Assembly: GCF_023343835.1 (NCBI RefSeq)
Contig: NC_064439.1
Span: forward strand, 41,905,508-41,969,507
Origin: Lagopus muta
Taxonomy: Eukaryota > Chordata > Aves > Galliformes > Phasianidae
DNA: 64,000 bases
Direction of reading: 5' to 3'
Position numbers and translations under genes: made by a program. Positions 47,001-59,276 of the stretch are shown here, one piece after another. The notes under the pieces are model-generated. The model was not told the DNA's origin, did not search any database, and saw nothing but the letters and a program-made list of their open reading frames with translations. Positions within the stretch are counted from its first letter, which is position 1; every line of letters begins with the position of its first letter.

Positions 47001-50000
47001 TATGTCATTCGTATTTTTTTCGAAACATTTGTACTACCAACATCTTTCCACACCAACTTCAATAACTGTGTAGGTAATCACTGAAAATGAGGACTGATGA
47101 TTAATATGGTCACTCAATGGCTTCCTGGAGAGTCTGTTTAAGTTTTTAGAGCAAAGTATACATTTTTCCTACAACTTTTAGCAGCAGCTGTTGCCTATTC
47201 TCTCTGAGACTGCTGTGTGGCTTCCTGCAGTATTTCTGAAAGACTATAAGACTGGATTTTGCTACAATCTGGATTTTGTGTGGGGCTTTTTTCCTAGAAA
47301 ATCTATGTGGATTTTAAGTAGTGATAACCTGGCCACTGATGTTGCAGTGATTACGAAAGAAACTCAGAGAGCTGTGAGCAGTAGCAGAAAGCGTGTCTAA
47401 GCAAGACATTAGGAAGGATAATTTCCGTAGTGACTGAGAGACATAAATGTTTCCTGTTGGTCTGGAAAGGGGTGTGTAGATTTTGCTGTAAATACAGAAA
47501 GAGTGCAGAAAAGCTTCGACCCTGAGCAGGAAGGGACTTCCCTACAAGGACACAGTGCACAGCAGGGAGGTGCAAGCCACATTTTTTTTTTTTTCTATCT
47601 CATTTCCCTCTGAGTCACTGCCTGAATTTGAAGTCATGGTTTTTTGATTTTTTTTTTGATTTTTTTTTACTATTTCAGACATCTCTTTCTATTCAGTGTA
47701 GAGGCTGCTAATGCAGCAAGTTTTTTTTTGCCAGTTGAAACATCTGTGGGCTGCTATCTTTGGTAAAGAACTGCTTAGCTGGCAGAATCAAAAATCCCGC
47801 CTAAGGCACTTCTTTTCAGTGGTCTCTAATAGAAGGGGTTCGTCTTGGCTCTTGAGAGTGGGACTTCTTTGAAGCCCATTGTCCAGGGGCTATGGGCGAG
47901 TATAATTGTATGGGATACCAGGAGGAATCCTTCACCTTTTCTCTCCTTGTCTTGAGACACTGGCACTTCCTTCTGTGTTTCTCAGAGGCTTTCAGGAGTC
48001 TTCTTTTTGCTTGCTCTGTCAGTTTGCCCAAGTAAAAAGCAGATACAACTGAAATGAGCAGAACCGACCCATAAGCGATGGCAGAAGCTGTGGAAATCTA
48101 ATAAACGCAGCACGTGGTGATTGAACACCTCCCAAGCAAGAGACAAAAAAGACTTGGTTGTACAAAGAGCCCCCTATGTAGACAGTACTTTCTAAACAGA
48201 TGTGGGCAAAGGAAATGTGTACAAACTGCAAGCATTCATGCATTGACGGAATTGCTAAAAGATGCTGCACCTCAGGATTGGATGAATTCCTGTCTTCATT
48301 TTCTCTCTTACACAGATCACTAAGAAAGATTGCAGAAGAAGTGATCATTAGACCTACATGCTAGCTTCATAATCTGTGAGGTTTGCAGGGGTCTTGAGCT
48401 TGTTATAATGGGCTTGCTGGATTCTTGCGGATGGGACTGGTTGACTCATGACTCACTTAGAGAATGAAAGCACAGTTTTTTGGACATGCTGTTCTGAAAG
48501 TTGTAATTCTTCATGCTTCCAGTCTGAGTGCAGAGACTGAAAACAAGTGGACGGTGTTTTCAAGCTGCCTGAACTCCTGTTGCTCCAACCTTTGAAAAAC
48601 AGACACAGTTTGTTTCCACAATGGGAGAGATGGAAATAGTTCACAGCTGGCAAAAATATTAGTAAAATTACGAAGCAGACCAAGTAGAAGTTATGGGACC
48701 TCAGCTGTTTGCCTCATAAACCATAGCAAAGATTGAGGGACAGCCTTGCAATTCATCTCATATTTTAGGCAATGTGAAAGGAGATTTGTTGATTTCAGTT
48801 CCTGTTTTTAAGAATTTCAGGCAAAGCAGGAAAACATGAGAGGGAAACATGGGTACTGATGGAGTTACTTTCCTATTCCCCTGGTGTGCTTCAGCATGTG
48901 TTTTTATGGTGAAGGTGAGTGAAATAGATGTTTATGTTGAAAAAGTAGTTCAGTAAACATATTACTGAGTCCCTGCTGGGTTCCTTTTGGAGTAGCTGGA
49001 GCTGACTGTGATCTGACATGGGGAAACTGCTTGGCTCTGTTCATAGAGGTCACCCTTGCAGACTCCCAGCTGCTCAAATCTTGCCAGATTAACCAAATAC
49101 AGGCCCTTGAGTGTCCTCATCTGCAGCAGCCCTTAGCAGGCGTTCTACTGACTCTCCTCATACTTCCAGGGGTAGGTATTATGGCAGCTTTGGTTGAGCA
49201 CAGGGAGGAAATTGCAAACAAGAGGAGATTGCAAGGTTTATAGTAAGAAACTGTTTCAGTTTTTCAGTGTAGTATTTGTTAGTGATGTTGATAATGAAAA
49301 TCCTACGCTGCCCTTGTTGTGCACAGGGCTGTGCTCCAAACTTTTGCTTCATTATTTGCAGATGCACATGTACAAAATTACCACATAATCTTCTCTTGAG
49401 ATGCCCAACTTATAAAAACTTTAAAGCAGCCACAGCTCATAACTGTCCTTGGAGAGACCTGATGTTGGTCTTTGTCTTTATCCAAGTGACAAGCTCCCTT
49501 TTTTAGGCAATTCTTTCTGCTTTTAGGCAAGTGGCATAAACACTGAGCTACTTCCTGAAAAGGAAAATGGAGATAGCCACCTCCCCTTTGCCTGGTTCTA
49601 CTTTCCTTAGTTTCATTCCATACTTCTTCAAACTGTAGAGAGCAGTCTACAGAGTCTACAGTCTAGAGAGTTTCTGAACTCTCCCATCAATAGCTGGTAA
49701 AACTGGTTAGACTAAGGGCTCCCTCTATAGTCAGTAGATAGTAGATAATGGTGAGTATTCACAGAGAGCCTGCCTTTGTCTCTAGCTATTCCACCTTAGG
49801 CTAGAATGGAGAAGTCTCTCCTTAGTGATAGAAGGAGGCTAGACAGAGTTCAGACAGGTGACTTTTGCATTGATAAAAGTGGGCCAGATAGTCCAATCAA
49901 ATGTTTCCAATAAATTGAATGAAATCTTAAGGGCTTTTGGTGACAAGAAATCATTTTCTGTTTTGGAAAAGAGATCAAGGGAAATATTTTAGATTTGCAG

Positions 50001-50520
50001 TTCTTTGGGTTGAAGTTGTTTTTTAGCAGATAAGACCGATAATGCTGTCTATATCCTCTGCTGAAGAGAAAGAGACTTGTGCTGCAGAGATAAGGGCCAA
50101 TTCTGGTGTTGAACCACAACAGATGCAAGAACACATTTACTGAGTCACTATGAAAAGTGCAACCCTACTTGTGGCTATGAAAACTGTAGGTGCTGTATGT
50201 ATCATGCAACAGAAGTGAGGCTGTGAAGGCCATACTCCTCTTTTTCTATGTCCTCATAGCGATGCAGGTGTTCAAGAGGATACTACAGTATTTTTCTTCT
50301 CACAACGTTTATGAGATGAATCCATACAATTATTTCCATTTTGCAACTAGGTAAATGAAGCACCAGAATTATGAATAACACTTCAAGCATCCAGCCATTA
50401 ATTATGGAAACCTTGTTTTTCTTCCAAAGAGAAGCATTATGCATTGGTTACTATTTGTTGTAGCTGTACCCCCAAACTTCCAATTCTTGGTCTTCACCAT
50501 GGGGTCTGAAACATAATGAT
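44045..50520. other. Intergenic region upstream of the CCR2-type gene
   Basis: About 6.5 kb with no supported gene. It includes the 27-bp poly-A tract at 45415-45441 and T-rich runs at 47581-47670. Open frames up to 128 codons show no family motifs. Confidence 0.45.
45415..45441 (+). repeat. Poly-A tract, 27 bp
   Basis: The longest homopolymer in the window. No retroposed body is recognised next to it. Confidence 0.9.
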
Positions 50521-50529
50521 CAGGATGAG

Positions 50530-51045
50530 AACATGTGGGTGAAAAAAAACAGACCAAAAAAGAACACCTAGTGATTGCGTTGTACTACCTGCCACCTGAT
50601 CATGGGGAGCCTGTGAATGAGGCCTCCTTGCTTCAGCTACAAGAGGTATCACACGCACAGGCTCTCATCTAGATGGAAAATGTCAACCGCCCAGATGGCT
50701 GCTAGGAAAACAAAATGGCGGGCTGCAAGCACTCCTGGAGTGTGCTGAGGATGGTCTGGATATTAGACAAAACAACCAGAGGAGATCATTGCAGAGGTTG
50801 AAACTGAAGGCATTCTGGGCTGTAGTGGTCATAGTAGACCCTAGTAGAGTCTGTGATTTTGAGGAAGACAAGCCTGACAAAAAGCAAAGTCAGGACCCTG
50901 AACTTCAGAAGAGTGAACTTCAGGCTGTTTAAGGAATTACTGGATGAGATCCCCTGGGAAGCTGTCCTTAGAGACAAAGGAGCTGAGCAGAGCTGGCAAC
51001 TCCCTTCCAACCCAAGCCATTTTATTATTCTGTGAATGTGAGGAA
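50530..51045 (+). mobile_element. CR1 LINE fragment with internal deletion, plus orientation
   Basis: Pieces of the CR1 reverse-transcriptase-side and 3' regions: CTGCCACCTGATCATGG, GAGGACAAGCC-like and AGGACCCTGAACTTCAGAAG words, then GATCCCCTGGGAAGCTGTCC. It jumps directly to the terminal block CCCTTCCAACCCAAGCCATT. The usual intervening 3' sequence is missing, so the copy is deleted internally. Confidence 0.85.
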
Positions 51046-52264
51046 TGAAACCTCAGAGGCCACCTGTGAAAAGCTAAGTGGAAAGGGAAGATGGTTAATT
51101 TACATGCTAGGAGCAGACATCAAGGGTAGATATGATACATTCACGTCGCTCTGCCTAAATCCTGTGGTGGATCTTGTGTTTGCCCTGTGACAAGCTTGCA
51201 GACTCTGGTGGAATTTCTGACACCAGACCAAGCATCTCTGAAATGTAAGTTATTCATGATTTTGCTTTGCAGGGCTCTTCAATGAAGCCGAGTCTTACAG
51301 ACAAATCCAGCCCCAGGAAGTTTTCAGTCTGCTCAGAGACTGGCTTCATACTGCTGTGCATCTGTCTGGTGGAGCCTGCTTTTCTTCTGAGAAAATACCT
51401 CACGAGTTCAGCAGTCCAAAGCCAGCCTGATAGCCATGTTACAGTGATTAATAGACATACTGAATCTGATTGTAATCATTTCCCAGCAGATTTTATTTAC
51501 AGGGTGGAGATCCCATTTTCTTAGCTTTTGTAGATAAAATACAAGAAAACACAACTCAGCAAAACCTCCTTTCTCACAGTCCAAGGCAAACTAACCTCAC
51601 CACAGAATATACCACACTGTGCTGTTCTTTGTCCTCACAGACTGTGGATTACTGTAGTTAACTTCTGCCCTACATTGTAGTAGATTTTATCGCCTTCCCT
51701 CTCTCTCTCTTGAACTAATTACTGTCTGGTAACAGGAATGGAACAGCTGGCTTACAGCTTTTTTGCACAAATGAGACATTTTACACTTACTCTGCTAGCT
51801 GAAGAGTTATGGATAAGTTGTTTGTGCTACAGTTATCACTGTTAGCAAGTATGATATGAAGGCAAGTCCATCTGTATTGGTAAAGCTCAGATTATGTTGC
51901 AATTGTTCTATGCAGTGCAAGCATATCAGTTTGTAGTTCTTGAAAGAGATTGTGTAAACGTTAAGACAAACACAAGCCACAAATAAATGATAAAAATTTC
52001 AACTGAAAAGCTGTCTGAGCAACAGAATTGAAAGGCGTTGTTGTTTTTTTTTTTCTGCCTAATTTGTACTGAAATGTGCCTATCCTAAGTAAAGCTTAAG
52101 AGAATCTTAGCAAAAAAGTTTGTGCTTCCTGAACTGCTCTTGGATTCACCCGAAATCTCAAAACCAAACCATCCCTGGCATATTTATTTGGGGAATTAAT
52201 GTCTTACGTGTTCCATCTTATGAGACTTGAAGTCAAAATCTATTTTCAGTATGACTATCATTTG
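51046..52264. other. Intergenic sequence between CR1 copies
   Basis: I see no gene or recognised repeat in this AT-rich stretch. Confidence 0.4.
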
Positions 52265-52265
52265 T

Positions 52266-52585
52266 CACAGAATGGTTTGTATTGGAGAACACCTTTAAGG
52301 TCATCTGGTTATCTGGTTCCAACCCTGTGCTATAGGCAGGGACACTTCCCTCTAAACCAGGTTTCTCAAAGCCCCATCCAGCCTGGCCTTGAATGCTTCC
52401 AAGGAGGGGGCATCCACAGCCCCTCTGGGCAACCTGTTCCAGTGTCTCACCACCCTCAAAGTAAAGAATTTCTTCCTAATATCTAGTCAAAATCTACCCT
52501 CTTCCAGTTTAAAACCATTTCCCCCTGTCCTGTATCTACATGCTCTTATAAAAAGTCCCTACCCAGCTTCCCTGTAGGCCTCTTA
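52266..52585 (-). mobile_element. CR1 LINE 3' fragment, minus orientation
   Basis: Reverse-strand CR1: CACAGAATGGTTTGTATTGG at the 3' terminus, then CCATCCAGCCTGGCCTTGAA, GGGCAACCTGTTCCAGTG, and the TTCTTCCTAATATCTAGTC segment. About 320 bp. Confidence 0.9.
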
Positions 52586-52832
52586 ATCCTCAAATAATTT
52601 ACTGTTTGCTACAGTTTTTCACTGTAGTTTTTCAATGGGGGAACATTTCTTATCCCCCTGTTCGTGTGTTAAATGCATCAAACACGCAATACTTATGCAG
52701 TGATCACCAACACTTCCTACAACTATGCAGTGCTCTCCTCCCACCCAGTTCATTGAAGAGACTGTCAGACAGGCCCAAACCCCACAGATGTGTTTATTCA
52801 CTGAAATTGGAAGTTTATCCTGAGTTACCTCC

Positions 52833-53160
52833 TGTATGGGAACTGCTGAGTCACAGCCTGAACCTCTGATTGATCACCTGAGGTGAGCCATGAGTCAGCC
52901 ATGGAGCACAGGTGAAGGCAATTCAGCTGTGGCTGCCAGAAGGGATGGAGCCTGGCTGCACCCCTCCTAGACCTATTTAAGAGCTGGCTACCAGCGGGGA
53001 AGGATCTTGTCTGGGGGATCCCCTCTTCTGGTGTTTTCTGTAGGTGAACCTAGCATATTGATAAGCCTTCCATTTATTCTCCCTTAATATCTTAGTCTAC
53101 TTTGCCTAATTCTCTTGTTCTTTTTGTGATTATAACATCTTAATATTCATTGATTATACA
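52833..53160 (+). mobile_element. LTR-like element copy 3 (solo LTR), 5-bp target duplication
   Basis: A 328-bp copy with the same ends, TGTATGGG and GATTATACA, flanked by CCTCC at 52828-52832 and 53161-53165. It lies in the intergenic region between the CCR2-type and CCR8-like receptor genes, about 250 bp after a CR1 fragment. Confidence 0.75.
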
Positions 53161-53165
53161 CCTCC

Positions 53166-56100
53166 GAACATTTTCTCTGACTTAGAAAAAAGCCTAGAAA
53201 ACTTAGGGCCGGAAGTTCTGAATTTCAGCTTACAGCTGGGAAAAACAATTGTCAGAATGCCGTGACAAGTGAAAACAATTTAGCTGTTAGCTTGGGAATC
53301 AGTGTGAGAAGCAAGAGGATGACCTATTAGGATGGGAGATGTACTGACTAGTAATTACTAGAGCATGGTCTGATGGTGAGAGAAAGACATGTCCCTCCAA
53401 CTCAAAAGAAGGAAAAGAACTCACGACAGAGAAAGAAGCCAGGAGGTTATCTATGGGTCACCAGATTTTCAGCAGACCTCTGAGATTTTCAGATTCTCAA
53501 TGAAAGCCGGAGTCAGGCAAGCTTAAAAACTTAGTGGTGTCATGAGGTCATTTCAGCAGAAAATGGTAAACCACTGAAAGTTTTGTGTCTTGTCCCTGGG
53601 TTAATTTATCTTTTTAACACTGGCATCAAGGGTGGAAGTACATTATACAAATGCCAATGAGTATCATCAAGTCCATCGCTGAATTCAGGGATGGATCGCA
53701 AACATGACAGAGCCTGGCTTTGAACTGGCCACCATACACAGACCTGTGAAAACTCAAGCTTCCAAGGTAAGGCACATTCAGCCACTCATGTTCAGTTTGG
53801 GTGTCCATAGGGTGCTTCCATTTCTTTTAAATTTGCAGTGCCATGACCCAGCCTGCCCATCAAGGTGCTGGATGTTGTTTTGTCTGTGGGGCAAGTGCAG
53901 TGCTCGCTACTCTGTTAAGGATTTCAGAAAAGGGAACGCCTTAAACATAAATCCAAGAATTTAATGATGTCAGTAATAACAATAATGATACTAGTAGTTG
54001 AAATTATACCCATTTCCTAGTTTCTACCCCTCTTCTAAGTGCACTGCTTACTCTTCCATTGCCCTTCTAAACCCTAAGGCTGATGGCCAACTATCTGTAA
54101 CTATTGTCTATATAAAAGTTGTGGCTGTGTCTCACAACAGTAGGCGGAACTAAAACAGATTAAATATAGCCTTCTGCTCAGAATAACCGCTCTTGCAGCT
54201 GAAGTAAGCAACCCAAAGCTTCAGGTAGGTCAAGTTCAGGTGAAGTCAACCTGGCGAGCAAACCCTGAGGCTTTACACAGCCAGCACAAGGGCTGTGGCT
54301 GGTAGTAGCAAGAGCAATACCCTATCTCTGGGTGGGCTACAGGACTGCAGAAGACGGTCCGAGTGCAATCTCCAATTACAAGTTTTTGGAAGTCTCTGAA
54401 TAGTATTCCTCTATCCTGGGAAGATAGAGGAACTCAACCATGCCTCTGCTTCTCCCCTTTACATTCACCAGTTCCTACTCACAAGAGCCTGCAGCTTGCA
54501 GGGAGGTAAGGAAAAACTGAGGGTCAGCTGTGGGGCAGGGCTGGTGAGAAGGGCAACATTAGAGAGTTGTGAAAGGAAGCAGTCCTTAGGAGTGGGAAGG
54601 CTGTGCCCTGGAGGAATGAAAAGGGGGTTGGGTAAACTCAGACAGGTTGAAGTTTCTGAGTGGAAAGTTGTTAAGCAGCTCCTAGAACTATGTGCCAAGT
54701 CAGAATTTCGTGTTTCCACCTTCTGCTCAGAGACGAGTGGGTTGGTCTTTCACCATACAGTGTTATCTTTTATCTCGGAGTTTTGAAATGATAAAGGTAC
54801 TAACAGAGGATGGGGAACAAGTAGGTGAGATATTGAAACAGGCTGGCATTGCAACACCTCAGCTTCTAAAGCAGCACATCAAGGGAGGCAGGAGGGAAGT
54901 GGGGGCAGCAGCTAGCATGCTGCAAGCCATGGGGAGCCTGAAATAGCGTGGTTCTAGAGGCGCAGCACCAGGTCTAGAAATGTGTGTGCAGCTGTTAGCT
55001 TGTCTTTAAGACACCTGGAGCACACCTTACTCAACAGCAAGAAAGGCATGAGATTAAAGATTGCCCTTTGGGCTTGATGCTGTTCCTTCTGTAAGCCTGA
55101 GAAAATGGATTTGAAGGGATTTTTTTCCCCTCAAAAAGCAAGTGCTCAGGTTGAAATCTTTTTTCCATGTTATTTTTAGAGACCCTGTGCTGGTTTCTAC
55201 ACAGCTGATGGCACTATCTAATTTTTCGTGAATACCCATCCCACCCACAGGCTCAGAGGCTTCTTTACGAGTCCTGTGTCACACAACAGTGATGCTCATG
55301 TCCCTTTACTGCTGGAGAACCCAAGTGACTTTCCTAAAGGAACACTTTCATGCACAGATTGTATTACAGAGGGAGGTGTGCTTATGTTGTTTAATTGCAG
55401 AAACATCTGTGCTAGGACCAGGACCAGCAGCTGTATGACCATAGCTCTCAGCTGATAAATAGGCCGGGCACAGCAGAACGATCTTTTGACTGCATAGGTT
55501 TTTCTTTGCACTGCTTTGTGCAGTTCTCTTATACTTTAGTTGTTTTTAAAGTGTGATATTTCTGAGCACCTAAAACATTTGGATATGGTGCTGCACGCTG
55601 CCAAATGCTCTTGGGCTTGAATAAGGTCAGGCTTTCCTGTCCAAGTGTGAAGGGGATCGCACTGTGGCAGAGAATATGAAACAGGAAAGTGGAGGATTGT
55701 GAAACCTTACATAAAAATCAAGAGGTAGAAAGTTCAAAGAGGTACTTACACATTTTAGAAACAGCTAGGTAACACTACCGAACATCAAAACTGATACTTG
55801 GTGCTTCAGCTGGCAATCTGCCGTCACCTGCAGGTGTGACAGCTCCATCCTTGGAAAAATGGTAAGTGCTGTTGTTGTGCAGCATCTGATTAGGTGAGCT
55901 GTTCTAAGGGCAGCAGTAATTACTTTATTCCATCTCTCCAAAATAATGGTTAGCTTTCAATTAATTTAATGGAACAAGATTGGGATATATATTCACATTG
56001 CCACATGGCTAGAGGAAATCCAACATCAAATCTGAACATAACCTTGGTGCTTTTGCAGTGGTGTTTGCTGCTGCTGACATCTCAGTGTGGAAAACTGGTT

Positions 56101-58490
56101 GATTTCAGCAGTTTAGCTCTGTGTAGATTGCAAAATTCTTTTGCCAGTTTTATTTAGTGACGTAACCCTTGAAAATGAGGAAATGCTGCATCTACTACCT
56201 GCCTTATTCCAAGAGAATATTATGCCTGCAAAAGAGGGCAGATTTCTGTTGACAAGTTTCTACCTAAAACAAATGTGTAACAGTGGAAATAGCAGTACCA
56301 CCCTTGCATGGTACTGTGCTAGTGTAGAACTACACCTTGGTTTTGATCTGACAGTGCTGTTACCCAGAACTGTTTCAGAGGATAGAATGCAAAACTTCTG
56401 AACGTTTCTTGGCATCTGCCATGTAAAAGTAGCATAAAATCCAGTGGAATTGTGATGTCAAAAATGAATTTTCTTCTTCAGAGATGAGATACAAAGCATC
56501 TTGGTGTAGGTGAGGTGATGCTATACATGTCTCTCCATTCTGTTATCCCAAAGTAGCTCCTTGTTTTATTCCTTTTTGCAGCTACGTCAGACAGAGAATG
56601 AGCCTTCTGAAGGGAAGGGTATCCTAAGGACCTGTGCTTGTGTTCTGTGAGGGATCAACGGTATCGAGCTGCACTTGAGGAGAGGATGGGGCTTTGGATC
56701 TCCCCTTTTGGTTTCTTAAATACTTGGCTTCATACACAGCAGAGGAAGAGGAGGAGGTCAAGGACAAGGATGAAGAGGAGGAGAAAACTCTGCAGTAAGT
56801 CCAGCAAAACCTATTGTTAGTCTTCTTTGTTTAAGGCTTCACATCTCACTTGGGCTAAATTCTGCTATTGCACTTCTCCCCACCTGGAAAGTAGTAACAC
56901 CAGAGAGTTTGTCCCTTGTCTCGCAGCCTAGAGAGAGCCCTCGCCTACCCCAGAAAGCATTGGTGTATTAGTGATGCAAGTGTCTTTGGCAAATTTTAAG
57001 TTCACACTCGCAGAATTTCATGATGGCGATGGAAAGAAGTGTGCAGGTCTGGGGCACAGCTGGTGTGTGCCACTTTGAATGACATAGCAGTTCAAAAGTG
57101 GGCATTTGAACAATTACAGTGTTTTTGACTGTCTTGTCTTTACATGATTTGAAATTCAGCAAGGCAGATGAACACTTACGGAAAAACAACAATTTATTAA
57201 CCTTACCTGTTAGTGTTTATCAGTTCTTGTGAATAACAAGATTGCAAATAGGATTTAATCCCACAGTATAAAGCCAGAGGGTCTTTGAATACCATCACTA
57301 GCTAAAAGCAGTCTTTGCTTTGTGCTGGCCTCAAACCAAATGTATGAAATGATCACTTCCTTGAAGTCTGGAGGCCTTGGAAGTGCAGGACAAAAACTAA
57401 GGGGACTTTGTATCATGAAGGCAGCTCCATTGAGCTGTAAATTGTATGGAGCATGGATGGAACCACACCCCTTATTTGACCAGCACTGTGGGTGTCCTTC
57501 CCTGCAGCCAGGAGAGCTTGCTCCAACAGACAGCATTTGTGCCATCTGAGATGCATGAAGCAGCTCACTGGGAAGTGGTCACTGTGAGAACTGGCCAGAA
57601 ACAAATTTCCTTCTTCCCTTTTTCTCAAAATACCAAAGGAATGTATTTAAAAATAAATAAAATAAATAAATAAAAACCAAAAACCCTATTCTTCCTTCCA
57701 TTTTTATCTAAAGTATCAGTTGGTGAGGTAGTAAATGGCACAGAACGCTTCAAACAGAAATAGTGCAAAATTCTGACTACAGGAGAAAGGAATCTGGCCT
57801 GATGCTGGCCTAGGTATCTTTTTAAACCTCAAAATGTCTGTGCAGTACAAAAACCACAGCAATATGTAAACAGAGCTTTGTTTACACATACCTAGAAGTT
57901 TTCTGGGAAGTAAAAATACGATAATGAAGAGGCAGTGCATTTCTTACCCTTTGAGGAATAAAACAATCAAACATTAATTGTACTGTCAGTCATAAATGAA
58001 AGGAATGTTTTGTACACTGAGTAACTAATGGCAAGAACCCTCTGACACTGAAGTTATAAAGGTTTTTTAAATTCTTAGGGAGTACAAAACAACAACTATG
58101 TTTTCAAGAGGAAAGTTTCAACAGAGTATTTTTATTGATCTAGAAAATACAGTCTTTGGAGACATTCAGGGTGTGTTTTTCTCACAGTTTAGTAAACTTG
58201 AACTTGTTTAACATCTTTGTTCACAGTATTATTATTTCAATCTAAATGACATTTTTTTTCCCACTGTGAATTTTTACTGGGATTTTGAAAGCAAATTTTG
58301 CTCAGCAGGGAACTGGAGATGAGACTGACCTTGCTGAAAACTTCCAGGGCACCTCTGAATTCTATCAGATGCATTTTGGAGGATACTGTGTCAAAAATCA
58401 GTTGCAGCATCCTTTCTTGGTCTTCATCTAAACTTATGAGTCATTAGAAAACCTTTCAGTAGCTGAGGCATACAAAGATGCAATTAAAAT
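53166..58490. other. Intergenic region 3' of the CCR8-like gene
   Basis: About 5.3 kb with no supported gene. A purine-rich GAGGAGG-type stretch occurs at 56741-56785, and an (AAAT)n run (AAATAAATAAAATAAATAAA) lies near 57650-57675. Confidence 0.45.
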
Positions 58491-58491
58491 A

Positions 58492-59276
58492 TTTATTCAA
58501 ATTAGACATTTATAAAAAGGCAGAAAATAACATATGAGAAAAAGTGATAGAGCCTATCTGCTATGTGCCCCTCTGTGGCATTTACACTGAACTGCAAACC
58601 CTGGGGGCAAGGGGTTAGAGGCCCCACATCTCCAGAGGTGACACATGGCCAGGCTGCTTTGATGGGGTTGTATTCAAGAGTATAGCTCTGTGCATGGGTG
58701 GTATAGGGGCACACGGCAGTGTTGTTTTGCTGTCTTCAAAGATGTGGCCACCAGAAGCTGCTGTGGACAGCAGCATACCAAAGTAACGTGGCAGAGTCCC
58801 AAGCAGAAGACTTCTTTATCTGAGAGATGAGGCAGAGGAAGGACCATCACTGGTCCTTCTTTGCAGCATGAAGCCGTTCTGTACTTGTTGCCCACCTCTC
58901 AGAGGAGTGTACCACCCCTGTCCCAGGTAAGCATGAACATGTAGGAAACAGCTTCCACAAGGCAGAGTATAGTTGGGGCGAGGCAGAAGCAGTGGTTGCA
59001 ATGGGGGAGAAAACAAGCTGCAGAAGAAGCAATATGTTTGCTGAAATATACTGCAAGAGCTCTAAAGCCTAATTAAAAATTACCCCGTTGGCCAATGTGT
59101 AGGGTTGCTCTTTTACACCGGTGCTCTTTGAAAGCTCATGCTGCTGGTCGCCATGTAGCATTTCACAGCACATCCTGAAAGGACATACAGGGTCATCCCA
59201 TGAGGACACTGAGCACACAAGGCAGCCTGCGGGGCTCAGGGCAGCCACTTGCTCTAAGGACTGCAACCGGGTGGGC
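58492..59276 (-). other. Candidate 3' UTR of the CCR8-like gene
   Basis: The first clear minus-strand AATAAA after the stop codon is at 58497-58492 (TTTATT on the plus strand). This would give a 3' UTR of about 780 nt. Another lies near 58130. Both are motif-based guesses. Confidence 0.35.
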
